A stretch of 64,000 nucleotides of DNA, taken from NCBI GenBank assembly GCA_035566435.1, contig DATMRF010000011.1:32540-96539 (forward strand), in the 5' to 3' direction. The DNA comes from DATMRF01 sp035566435. Lineage in GTDB: Bacteria > Verrucomicrobiota > Verrucomicrobiia > Limisphaerales > UBA8199. Shown piece by piece: positions 7,046 to 15,376 of this stretch; positions within the stretch are counted from its first letter, which is position 1; each line of letters starts with the position of its first letter. A program made the position numbers and the translations under genes. The notes below the pieces were generated by a model that searched no databases, was not told the origin of the DNA, and saw only the letters and a program-made list of their open reading frames with translations.

Positions 7046-10000
7046 CTATTCCGAGCAAGCACGACATAGGTGGCCCTCTCGCGCTGCAAGGAAATACAGC
7101 CAACCTTCAGCGACCCGCCGCTGATAGATCCTCTCCAGCGCCCCGGCATACAACCTGAGTTGTGGCTCATACAGCTTTACCTTGTCCAGCAATTCCTTGG
7201 GTGCCACCTCATCTGTCTTAAAATCCACCAGCCAAATCTTCTGTGGCAGGATCACCGCTAAGTCTGCGACTCCCTGAACCACCACGAACTCGCGCGCCAG
7301 GCTAGGGCTGGCGGGCTCGCCCGTGACCCGAGCCAGTTCTTCTGGCGAGAAGCGCGCTGTAAACGCCAATTCACGCCCGACGAACTGCGCCTGGGCACGA
7401 ATCCTTGAGCCGAGATCTGAGCTCCAAAACGCACTCAGGCCGTCGAAATCGAGCAACATGGCCTCTTCGGCGCTCAAAACGCCTTGCTCCTCGAGGCGCC
7501 GTGCTTCTGATTTGAGCTGGGTGACGGTTTCCGTTTGTGTAATCGCAACTCGTTCCAAAAACACATGATGTGCGTTTCCCACGTCCACTGCCGACGCCTT
7601 CGCGGCCGGCTCGCCCACGCCGCCTTTGACCTGCGACCTGAGACGTTGGACGTTAGCCTTGAGGGTTGAAACCCGAGACCGTGGTCCGAGGGCTACAGAC
7701 AACTCCTCCCTATCGTCGGCCACCGCCCTTCGCCGGAGGGCCGAGACCGAGGTCTTCGCGGGATGCCGCGTGGCAGCCCCAAACGCGTATTGCCAGGTCA
7801 GGCGTTCCTCCAATTCCTGCCACACTCGCGGTGTCGCTATGGGCTCGAGACCACCGGAACTTTCGTCGTTGATTGCGTTAAGCTCGAGCGTTGCCAACCT
7901 TGTTTCGTCGTGGATTGTCCACTTGAGCCCGGCGCTTTCCCCCTGTCTGGCACTCTCGGCCGCGGCGCCGGCCCGTTGTGAAAACCAGAGGCCCAGCCAG
8001 TCTGCGTAACTGCCGGCGGCCAAGAGTGCGTCGTTGGTCAGCTCGCCGTGCGGCTGCCACAGTTTTTCGAATTTGGACTCCGAAACCGCCCCGCTGAGCA
8101 ACAGTAGGTCGCGCGCGCGGGTCATCGCCACGTACAAAAGCCGCAACTCTTCTCCCAGCAATTCCCGTTTCTGCCGCCTGCGCGCGAGCCAATATGGCAG
8201 GCTAGGGTAACGTTTGCCGGTATGCGGCGGCTTAATCTGCGGGCACAAGCCGTATTCCTCATCCAGAATAATCTCGGCGCGGAGGTCTGACAGGTTGAAC
8301 GGTTTGCCTAAGTCCGCCACGACCACAACGGGGAATTCGAGCCCTTTGCTCTGATGAATGCTCATGAGGCGGACCGCGTTCTCCTCACCCGCCGCCGCCA
8401 CTTCCGGCTCGCTCTCCGCCAGTTGCTGCGCGTCGATGAACCGCAGAAAGCGGAATAAGCCCTGGCGCTGGAATTGATCGAATTGCTCGGCCAGCCCAAG
8501 CAGGCGCCGGACGTTGGTCTGGCGCTGTTGGCCACGTGGCTGTGTCAACAACCAGTCCGTGTAGTGCGTATCCGTCAGCACGGCCTCTAAACAGCCAGAA
8601 AGCGACACTTGCCGCGCCAGCTGCCGCCACCGCGCGAACCGGTCCAAAAACGTGCCCACCTTGCTGAAGGCGGACTCTGGACTATCCGCTTTGGGCTTTG
8701 GACTATTGGCCTCGTGCCATCGGACCAGCGCTATCCAAAAGCGCGTCTTGAGCGCTGTGCGACGGATGGCGGCCAGTTCGTTGAGAGTTAGGCCGACCAG
8801 AGGCGAGTGGAGCACTGCCAGCGCCGGCAGGTCCTGCAGCGGGTTGTCCAGCAACTGCAGGAGACTCAGCAAATCAGAGATTTCCAGATTCCGGTAAAAG
8901 CCGCCGCGTGCCACCTGCAAAGGGACGTCGAGCCGGGAAAACTCCTTTGCATAGCTCTCGGCCTTGTGGGCCGGCGCACGCAGCAGGATGGCCATATCGC
9001 GCCACTCCACTGGCCGGAATTGGCCGGTGCCCTCATCCCAAACCGGGTGGAGGTCCGACTTCAACTCGCACAAGCGCATCGCCACCAGCCGCGCTTCCTT
9101 TGCCGCTTCTTCCAAATCCCTCGCCTCAGCCAACGCCTCAGCCATCTCCGGGTCGCCGCCCTCCGACTCCCCGGCGCTCTTGACCCGCAAATGCAGTTCG
9201 ACGCAAGGCGTGGCATTGGCAGCGGCGCTAAAGGCCTGGCGGTCCTGAGCGGCGCCAAACCTCAAGCGGGCCGTTTCGTCGTAAGACACTCCCCCGAGCT
9301 CCCGGCGCATCGTACAGGCGAACACCGAATTGATGAAATCAAGAATTCCCTCACGGCTGCGGAAATTATCCGTCAGGGGAATGGCCCGGCCCCGGCCACC
9401 GCCCCACTTTTCCACATAGCCCTGGAAAATGCCCGGATTAGCCAGCCGGAATCGGTAAATGCTTTGCTTCACATCCCCAACCAGGAAGCGGTTTGCGTGC
9501 GCTCCCTCGCGGCTGAGTGCCTCGATGATCTTGTCCTGCGCCGCGTTAATGTCCTGGTACTCATCGACGAAGACAAAGCGCAGTTTTTCGCGCCATTGCT
9601 GCGCGATTTTCGTCGGCCGATTGTTGCCGACGTCCCACAACAGCCGGAGCGCTTGTTGCTCGAGGTCGTGGAAATCGACCACTCCCAGTTCGCGTTTCGC
9701 TTCGTTGAACGCCCCAGTGAATTCCTTGGCTAGTTCCAGCAGCGTGGCCATCTGCCCGCGCACCCAGGACCAGTCTTCCATCAAGGGGTCTGTGTCACCG
9801 GTCGCCGTATTCAGTGACTCGAGAAAACCGGCCTCGTCGAGAAACGCCTGGAGCGGTTTGAGTGATCCTGTTTTCGCTCCGCGAGGGCGATCCCTCGCCG
9901 CCGCCGAAATGGTTTCCAGGCAGGCGGCGGACTCTGGGCGGTTAGGTTGAAGCGAGAGGGCTTTCAGCGCGGCGGCGCATTTGACGGCCAGGTCATTTCT

Positions 10001-10690
10001 GGCCGCCTCTCGTTCCAACACCTGCAGCCAGCGGGCTCGCCAATCCGCCAGCGCCTGTAGCAGCCAGGGCTCCCACGCAGTGGGTTGGTTCGCTGCAAAG
10101 ACGGCGGCCTGGCCGCGCAGCCAGCCTGCAGGGTCCGGCAGGGTCTGAGTGTAATGGTGAATCTTGAGCGCCAGGGTCCGAATCGCTTTGTCCCTTCCCC
10201 GTCCTTGCGTTTGGATGAGCTGCTGCACCGCCTCGGCGGCGCGGCCCCGGCCGGCATAATGCTTTTCCAATAGCCCGTCGAGTGTCTCCTCGGCCAGCAG
10301 TCGCCCCTCGTCCTCGGCCAGCACCGTGAATTGTGGGTCGAGGTCCAGCGCGTAAAAGTGCTGGCGCACGAGTTGGAGGCAAAAGCTGTGCAAGGTCCCG
10401 ATGTGAGCGGTCTCGAACAATGCCAGTTGCTCCTGCCAGTGCGGTTCATGCGGCCGCCGCGCCAGCTCCTGTTCCAGGCGCGAGCGGATGCGCTGCCGCA
10501 TTTCTGCGGCAGCCGCTTCGGTGAAGGTGACCATCAGGATCTGCTCCAGCGAGGCGCGCGGCTGCTCGTGCAGCAGGCAGCGCAGGCAACGTTCCACCAG
10601 CGTTCGGGTTTTGCCGGTGCCGGCGCCCGCCACTACCAGCACGTTGCCCCGTTCGTTAATCGCCTGCTGTTGGGCCGCGGTTAGATTCAT
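7046..10690 (-). CDS. addA: AddA-like UvrD-family helicase/exonuclease
   Basis: 1214 residues, the usual AddA size. Walker A AGAGTGKT at about residues 21-28 in a UvrD/REP context, VDEYQDINAAQ (motif II) at about 375, LTDNFRSREGIL, MSIHQSKGLEFPVV and LLYVAMTRARDLL (motifs V-VI), and a C-terminal PD-(D/E)XK nuclease with VVVQGVADLAVI and LVDFKTDEV. Known: AddAB processes double-strand breaks for RecA loading. The addB-like gene lies upstream on the same strand but a plus-strand gene intervenes. Two stretches, at residues of about 660-673 and 1001-1021, are coded by degenerate repeat DNA and look like linker insertions. Confidence 0.93.
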   Translation of the reverse strand: MNLTAAQQQAINERGNVLVVAGAGTGKTRTLVERCLRCLLHEQPRASLEQILMVTFTEAAAAEMRQRIRSRLEQELARRPHEPHWQEQLALFETAHIGTLHSFCLQLVRQHFYALDLDPQFTVLAEDEGRLLAEETLDGLLEKHYAGRGRAAEAVQQLIQTQGRGRDKAIRTLALKIHHYTQTLPDPAGWLRGQAAVFAANQPTAWEPWLLQALADWRARWLQVLEREAARNDLAVKCAAALKALSLQPNRPESAACLETISAAARDRPRGAKTGSLKPLQAFLDEAGFLESLNTATGDTDPLMEDWSWVRGQMATLLELAKEFTGAFNEAKRELGVVDFHDLEQQALRLLWDVGNNRPTKIAQQWREKLRFVFVDEYQDINAAQDKIIEALSREGAHANRFLVGDVKQSIYRFRLANPGIFQGYVEKWGGGRGRAIPLTDNFRSREGILDFINSVFACTMRRELGGVSYDETARLRFGAAQDRQAFSAAANATPCVELHLRVKSAGESEGGDPEMAEALAEARDLEEAAKEARLVAMRLCELKSDLHPVWDEGTGQFRPVEWRDMAILLRAPAHKAESYAKEFSRLDVPLQVARGGFYRNLEISDLLSLLQLLDNPLQDLPALAVLHSPLVGLTLNELAAIRRTALKTRFWIALVRWHEANSPKPKADSPESAFSKVGTFLDRFARWRQLARQVSLSGCLEAVLTDTHYTDWLLTQPRGQQRQTNVRRLLGLAEQFDQFQRQGLFRFLRFIDAQQLAESEPEVAAAGEENAVRLMSIHQSKGLEFPVVVVADLGKPFNLSDLRAEIILDEEYGLCPQIKPPHTGKRYPSLPYWLARRRQKRELLGEELRLLYVAMTRARDLLLLSGAVSESKFEKLWQPHGELTNDALLAAGSYADWLGLWFSQRAGAAAESARQGESAGLKWTIHDETRLATLELNAINDESSGGLEPIATPRVWQELEERLTWQYAFGAATRHPAKTSVSALRRRAVADDREELSVALGPRSRVSTLKANVQRLRSQVKGGVGEPAAKASAVDVGNAHHVFLERVAITQTETVTQLKSEARRLEEQGVLSAEEAMLLDFDGLSAFWSSDLGSRIRAQAQFVGRELAFTARFSPEELARVTGEPASPSLAREFVVVQGVADLAVILPQKIWLVDFKTDEVAPKELLDKVKLYEPQLRLYAGALERIYQRRVAEGWLYFLAAREGHLCRACSE
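7627..7686. repeat. Degenerate repeat insertion inside addA (nuclease linker)
   Basis: On the coding strand the words ACGTCTCAGG, GTCGCAGGTC and CTCAAGG recur with a period of 7-10 nt. They code for SRVSTLKANVQRLRSQVKGG between helicase and nuclease parts. The word style matches the intergenic repeats at 3965-4045 and 36641-36735. Confidence 0.6.
8671..8711. repeat. Degenerate repeat insertion inside addA (helicase part)
   Basis: On the coding strand AGTCCAAAGCCCAAAGCGG and AGTCCAGAGTCC recur, giving the low-complexity peptide NSPKPKADSPES. It belongs to the same AAGTCC word family seen between genes, and it keeps frame. Confidence 0.6.
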
Positions 10691-10817
10691 CGGGAATTTG
10701 CGATTGCGATTTGCAATTTAGCATTTACAATTGAGTCGCGTGAACCGAGTTGATCGCCCGTCGCAGGTTGTGGCAGCGCGTACTTGGGCGCAACGATGAA
10801 ATGGATGCTCGGGTCTG

Positions 10818-11681
10818 ATGAAAATAAACTCGCTCATTCAAAAAATCGGTGCTCACGCCCCTTTCCTGGGAGGCAAAAGGCGGCATGCCATCGTGCCGCC
10901 CGCGTTGGGCGACCCGCTCCGGTTTCCCTATGGCCCCTTCCGCTTCCGCACGCGACTGGCAAAAGGCACTGAATACACCGTACTGGCCTCCCCGGACCTG
11001 CGCACCTGGAGTCCGACGTCGATGTCCGTCGCCAAAGAGGAAGTGGTCGAATATGTCGATTCCGAGGCCTTCAAGTTTACGTGCCGCTTTTACCGCATGC
11101 AGGTCCGGCAAGTGTTCTCGGCGAATGTCATCGGCTATGCTTCCGTGTCCCTGCCGCCCGGTTTTTCCATGATCGCCAATCCTTTCGATACACCCCAAAC
11201 TGTGGGTGAAACCTTCAAGGGCTGGCCCCAGGGCACGACATTGAACCGATTCGACACGATGCTCTTTAAGCTCGTTGAGAACGATTTCAAAGACGGCAAA
11301 TGGTCTAATCCTCACGAGAAACTCGTGCCGGGTGAAGGCGCGATTTTTTTTAATCCCACTTCTGATTACAAGTCGGCGAGCTTTGTCGGCGACGTCATTC
11401 AGGGAAGCCTCTCTGTCCCGATTCCGGCGGGCTTTTCGATCCGCAGCGCGCTGGTGCCACAGCCGGGCAACCTGGCCGACGACCTACGCTTCCCAATCAG
11501 CAACGGGGATGTCATCCACCTTTTCGACCGCGAGCGGCAGAAGTACGTCCTGCACCCCTACCAGGACGGCCGCTGGACGGCCGGTCCACCCATCATCGGT
11601 GTGGGCGAAGCCTTTTGGGTCGCGAAAACCGATCCCGGGAACTGGAGCTACAATCTGGAAATCGGCGAAGCAGCGAGTTGA
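10818..11681 (+). CDS. Verrucomicrobial surface-type protein of unknown function
   Basis: 287 codons. Two parts can be seen. Residues of about 45-95 (YTVLASPDLRTWSP ... RFYRMQV) match the short module that ends many verrucomicrobial secreted proteins, with the pattern of STNLxxW and RFYR. Residues of about 105-285 contain two similar halves, each with a GFSM/GFSI core: LPPGFSMIANPF and IPAGFSIRSALVPQ, followed by GEGAIFFNP and GEAFWVA. Normally these modules lie behind a signal peptide; none is evident here, so the gene may be truncated at its 5' end. It sits alone on the plus strand between addB and addA. Confidence 0.65.
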   Translation: MKINSLIQKIGAHAPFLGGKRRHAIVPPALGDPLRFPYGPFRFRTRLAKGTEYTVLASPDLRTWSPTSMSVAKEEVVEYVDSEAFKFTCRFYRMQVRQVFSANVIGYASVSLPPGFSMIANPFDTPQTVGETFKGWPQGTTLNRFDTMLFKLVENDFKDGKWSNPHEKLVPGEGAIFFNPTSDYKSASFVGDVIQGSLSVPIPAGFSIRSALVPQPGNLADDLRFPISNGDVIHLFDRERQKYVLHPYQDGRWTAGPPIIGVGEAFWVAKTDPGNWSYNLEIGEAAS

Positions 11682-11709
11682 AAACCCTGAGGGTTCGTCG
11701 CTCCATCAC

Positions 11710-14700
11710 TCACTGAGTGGCGTGATTTACGCACTCGCCGGCCTTCTTCAGCGTTCGGTACTGATGCGTCCACGGCTCGATGCGGCAGATTGCCTGGTAA
11801 GCGCATTGGTCGCAGGCGACGGTCGTGCCTTTGCGGAAGGGCGCCACCTCGGCGGCGCCTTCGTAAATCCGCCGCCCCATCTGCTTCAAGTGCGCTTCGA
11901 CGGAATCGAGCAACGCTTCGAATTCGGGCGTCGTCACGGCCTCGTGCGAGCTTTTGTTGATTCGCCCGTCCTTCGTGAGGCGATAATTAAACTGGTCGCC
12001 CTGCCGCGCCTCGGCCCGGCTGTCCAGTTGGCGCAATAACCGTGCATCGAACCGCCCAGTGTGGCGATAGGCCAATTGTCGGGCTTCGTCGGCATTTTCC
12101 AGCGCGTCGCGCCGGTTCGCTTCGCGTTCGTACTTGCCGCGCAGGTTGACATAGAACACGCCTGCCGGCGCGAGCCGCGCGACGCCGAATTGCTCGTGGG
12201 GATTCGGCCACCGGCGCAGCACATTCAAATAGGCCAGCAACTGCAACTGCAAGCCATGCTGCAGGAACACTGCATCCAGTTGCTTTTGACTCGATTTGTA
12301 ATCCACCACCACGCAGGACGCCGCCTCCCCTTCTCGGCACAAATCGACCCGGTCGATCCGGCCGTGGAGGTGCAGTCGATGCACGCTGTCGAGCTCAAGA
12401 CTCCAGGCAGGTGACGTGCCCGGATGCCCAAACGGCAGCTCCGCCGCCGTGGGGTCGAACCGGTACTGATGCCGCATCCAGCCGACCAGCGTTTCCACAA
12501 ACTCCTCCAGCGACTCCGTCAGGATGCGGGCCATAAACCTTGTTTCCTCACTCGCTTCGAGCAAGCCGTCGCGGTAACTCGCCCTCAGGCCCCGCGAGAG
12601 TGCCGCGATACGTTCGCGCGCCTCCGCCGGCGTGATGTCGCGCCAGCGCTTCCCTTCTTTCCGCAACTGCTCATGGAACAGCGCCAGCACGTCGTGCTGA
12701 AATGTCCCTTGTTCCTTGAGGTCCAGCTCGAAGCGCCTTCGCTCCTCCGCTCGCAAACCCGAGTGGACAAAAAACTTGAATGGGCAGGCGGCAAACTGCT
12801 CCATTCGGCTGACCGAAGTCCCAAGGACGGGTCCATACAGGCTTTCCGCCATTTCGGGCGACAGCGACTCTTGCGGTCCCGGATTCTGAAAATGCCGCAA
12901 TTGTTCGAGCACCGACGCCAGCGGCGGAATCGCGGCCAATCGCTCCCAGCTCGTGATGCGTGATGTGTGATGGGTGATGCCAGCATCCGCTGTCGTCACT
13001 GACTCTCCACTGCAAACCTCAACCTGCGGTCCGTGGTCCTTGGTCCGTGGTCTTGAGGCTTGGAACTTGATACCTGAGGCTTTAAGCGCCGGCCCGATCA
13101 GTTCCGTCACATGCTCGCTTTCCCGCCAGTCCAGCGCTTTGGACTCGGTGTCGAACTCGAGTGATGGGAAGAGCCGCCGGACGTGTGCCAGGAAGGGCGA
13201 TGGGTTGAGCGGCGTGCCGTGCGCGTCGCGATGAGCGCACGTCAACACTAACCGGGCCCGCGCCCGGGTGCAGGCAATATACGCATAAAACCGTTCGCGG
13301 CCGAGTTGGTGGCGGGAGCTGGCCACGGCGGTGACGTTGTGTTTTTCCAATTCGATAAGGTCGGATTCCGTCAGGAGCACGCCAGGTTCGGGAGGCGCCG
13401 GAAAAACGGTCTCATTGAGGCCAAGCACCAGCGCCAACTTGATGTCCGGGTTGCGCGAGCGATCGATGGCGCCGACGAGCACCTGGTCCAACGCCGGCGG
13501 AATGACTCCGACGGTGAGACTGGCCAGCCCGGCCTCGAGAATCGGCAGCCAGTCGCGGACGGTCAGCGCCTCGGCGGGGAAAGCCAATTCCACATTCTCC
13601 AGCCAGGTATTCATCTGTTCCCAAACAGCGGTGTGCACCGAGTTGTCGATGGGCGATTCGGTGCTGGAGACGTCCGTGGCGGCCCACGCCTGGAGTTGCT
13701 GCTCGACTTCAAGGGCTTCCCAGAGCGCGCGCACCGCCGTTGCCAGTTGCGCGCCGGTCGGCTTATTTCGGCATTCGGCCATGGCCAGCGCGAGCCGCTG
13801 AAACGGCGGCATGATGCGCTCTTGCAGGCGGGCAACCCAATCGGTCAACTCGGGCTCGCCACTAATCACAATGGGTCTTTGCCACACCGCGCCCCGCCAG
13901 CCGCGGGCCAGCGCTTCGTTCTCCAGCCGGTCAATTTCGGCCTCCGCCACCCCGACCAGGCCGGTCTTCAGTACTGCGAACCAGTCATCCTGCTGCCATT
14001 GAAACGCGATGGTGCGCAGCGCGCTGCGCGCCAGTTCTGCCAACGGGTGGTGTGAAACCGACTTGCGCCGGTCCAGGAAAAACGGAATTCCATACCGTGA
14101 AAACACGCGTTGCAGGACCGAGTGGTACCCCTCCAGCTTCCGCACCATTACCGAAATCTCGCGATACCTTCCACCGGCGCGCACGTGTCGCAGGATTTCC
14201 CGCGCTGTCAATTTCGCTTCCTCCTCCGGCTCCACGCACACCGCGACGCGCAGGCTCTGCCCCGGCCCGGCCATCTCCCCGGGCGGCGTCTCCGCACCCT
14301 GGTAAGGCTGCGGCTCGCCCCAATGCCGCTCCAAGTGCTGCAACGCGCCTTTCTCGGGAAACCGGCTCTGGCTGGGAATTCGCGACAGGGTTTCGGTGAC
14401 CACCTCCACGCCTGCCAAACCGCCAAGCCGCTTCCGGCATTGCTCCAGCGTTTTGCGGACCATCGACCAATGAGAAAGCCATGAGCTGTGTTTTCCCTCT
14501 ACCCCCTCGACACAGAGTGCAACGGTCGCCCCATCGCAATACGGCATCAGCGTCGCCAGCAACCCCAGCTCCAGCTGCGAGAATTCAGCAAACCCATCGA
14601 CCCAAAGATGCTCAATCCGAACTTCCGACTTTGGACTTCGGACACGGGCTTTGAGACCTGGGACTGTGGACCGCGGACGGTGGACCGCGGACGGTGGACC

Positions 14701-15300
14701 ATGCTCCTGGGCCGCTAATCCCGCATTTCCAAGCGCCTCCGCCGCCGTGGCCAACAAACAATCCACATCCTGCAAATCATGGGTTGCCAGCCAGTCCAGA
14801 TACTCCTGGAGTAAGGTCGCGAGGTCCTGAAGCTTATAAGAAAGGCCTTCGACGTCTCGCACCCGCTCGGCGAGCTGGTTCAGCACTGCCGGTGTAAGTT
14901 GGCTGAGTTGCAACTCCCGCAGCACGAGGCTGAGCTGCCGTGCAAAGCCGTTCAGCCGCGCGCTGGCGCGGAACAACTTCAATTCGTTGCCCTTGCGGGT
15001 CAGCAAGGAGCGAAGCACCATCAGCCGGCCCTCCTCGTGGAGCATCGCCGGCGGCGCTTGGTGCAGGCGCTCGAAAATGAAATGAGCCAGGCGTTCGAAC
15101 GACAAGATGTGCAGCCGAGTATAACCAGGGATTTCGGGGTCTGCCAGGAATTGCCGCTCCAACTGGTAGGTCGCCTGTTTCGGCGCTACCAGCACCAGTG
15201 GCGGCCCTTCCGCCGACGTTCTCAGCGCAGCGCGAATTCCCGCCAGACAATGGTAAGTCTTGCCGCTGCCCGCCGGGCCCAATAACAAACTCACTTCCAC
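11710..15300 (-). CDS. addB: AddB-like PD-(D/E)XK nuclease/helicase subunit
   Basis: About 1196 residues from the GTG at 15298-15300; a TTG at 15331-15333 is an alternative. Walker A LLGPAGSGKTYHC stands at the N-terminus. The C-terminus has the AddB iron-sulfur nuclease: an early FAACPFKFFVHSGL cysteine, catalytic VVVDYKSSQK, and a final cysteine cluster CDQCAYQAIC. Known: AddB supplies the second nuclease and Chi recognition. Two repeat-coded insertions are visible at residues of about 199-227 (HRPRSTVPGLKARVRSPKSE) and 740-783 (includes GITHHTSRITS). It lies just downstream of the beta-CASP gene on the same strand. Confidence 0.88.
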   Translation of the reverse strand: MEVSLLLGPAGSGKTYHCLAGIRAALRTSAEGPPLVLVAPKQATYQLERQFLADPEIPGYTRLHILSFERLAHFIFERLHQAPPAMLHEEGRLMVLRSLLTRKGNELKLFRASARLNGFARQLSLVLRELQLSQLTPAVLNQLAERVRDVEGLSYKLQDLATLLQEYLDWLATHDLQDVDCLLATAAEALGNAGLAAQEHGPPSAVHRPRSTVPGLKARVRSPKSEVRIEHLWVDGFAEFSQLELGLLATLMPYCDGATVALCVEGVEGKHSSWLSHWSMVRKTLEQCRKRLGGLAGVEVVTETLSRIPSQSRFPEKGALQHLERHWGEPQPYQGAETPPGEMAGPGQSLRVAVCVEPEEEAKLTAREILRHVRAGGRYREISVMVRKLEGYHSVLQRVFSRYGIPFFLDRRKSVSHHPLAELARSALRTIAFQWQQDDWFAVLKTGLVGVAEAEIDRLENEALARGWRGAVWQRPIVISGEPELTDWVARLQERIMPPFQRLALAMAECRNKPTGAQLATAVRALWEALEVEQQLQAWAATDVSSTESPIDNSVHTAVWEQMNTWLENVELAFPAEALTVRDWLPILEAGLASLTVGVIPPALDQVLVGAIDRSRNPDIKLALVLGLNETVFPAPPEPGVLLTESDLIELEKHNVTAVASSRHQLGRERFYAYIACTRARARLVLTCAHRDAHGTPLNPSPFLAHVRRLFPSLEFDTESKALDWRESEHVTELIGPALKASGIKFQASRPRTKDHGPQVEVCSGESVTTADAGITHHTSRITSWERLAAIPPLASVLEQLRHFQNPGPQESLSPEMAESLYGPVLGTSVSRMEQFAACPFKFFVHSGLRAEERRRFELDLKEQGTFQHDVLALFHEQLRKEGKRWRDITPAEARERIAALSRGLRASYRDGLLEASEETRFMARILTESLEEFVETLVGWMRHQYRFDPTAAELPFGHPGTSPAWSLELDSVHRLHLHGRIDRVDLCREGEAASCVVVDYKSSQKQLDAVFLQHGLQLQLLAYLNVLRRWPNPHEQFGVARLAPAGVFYVNLRGKYEREANRRDALENADEARQLAYRHTGRFDARLLRQLDSRAEARQGDQFNYRLTKDGRINKSSHEAVTTPEFEALLDSVEAHLKQMGRRIYEGAAEVAPFRKGTTVACDQCAYQAICRIEPWTHQYRTLKKAGECVNHATQ
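12951..13080. repeat. Two adjacent repeat words inside addB
   Basis: The plus strand reads GTGATGCG/TGATGTG/TGATGGG/TGATGCC (12954-12980) and then, from about 13018, GGTCCGTGGTCCTTGGTCCG with TTGAGGCTTGGAACTTG. Both are tandem words of 7-9 nt like those between genes. On the coding strand they give an in-frame insertion containing FQASRPRTKDHGPQV and GITHHTSRITS in the centre of AddB. Confidence 0.7.
14619..14703. repeat. Repeat insertion with a 14-bp tandem inside addB
   Basis: Includes an exact 14-bp tandem, GGACCGCGGACGGT at 14668-14681 and 14682-14695 plus a five-base start of a third unit, flanked by degenerate GACTTTGGACTTCGGAC words. In frame it codes for the peptide SAVHRPRSTVPGLKARVRSP, which breaks an otherwise conserved helicase-like region just before EHLWVDGF. 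Confidence 0.75.
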
Positions 15301-15376
15301 GCGCCATTTTTGCGAAAGGCCGCTCCAGCGCAAAGCCTATTATTTCAGAGATGTGACACGTGAGACTTTAGGCGAG

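Noticed and set aside
6878..7069. Small plus-strand gene of 63 codons
   Set aside because: No motif, overlaps the addA 3' end region and has no ribosome-binding site.
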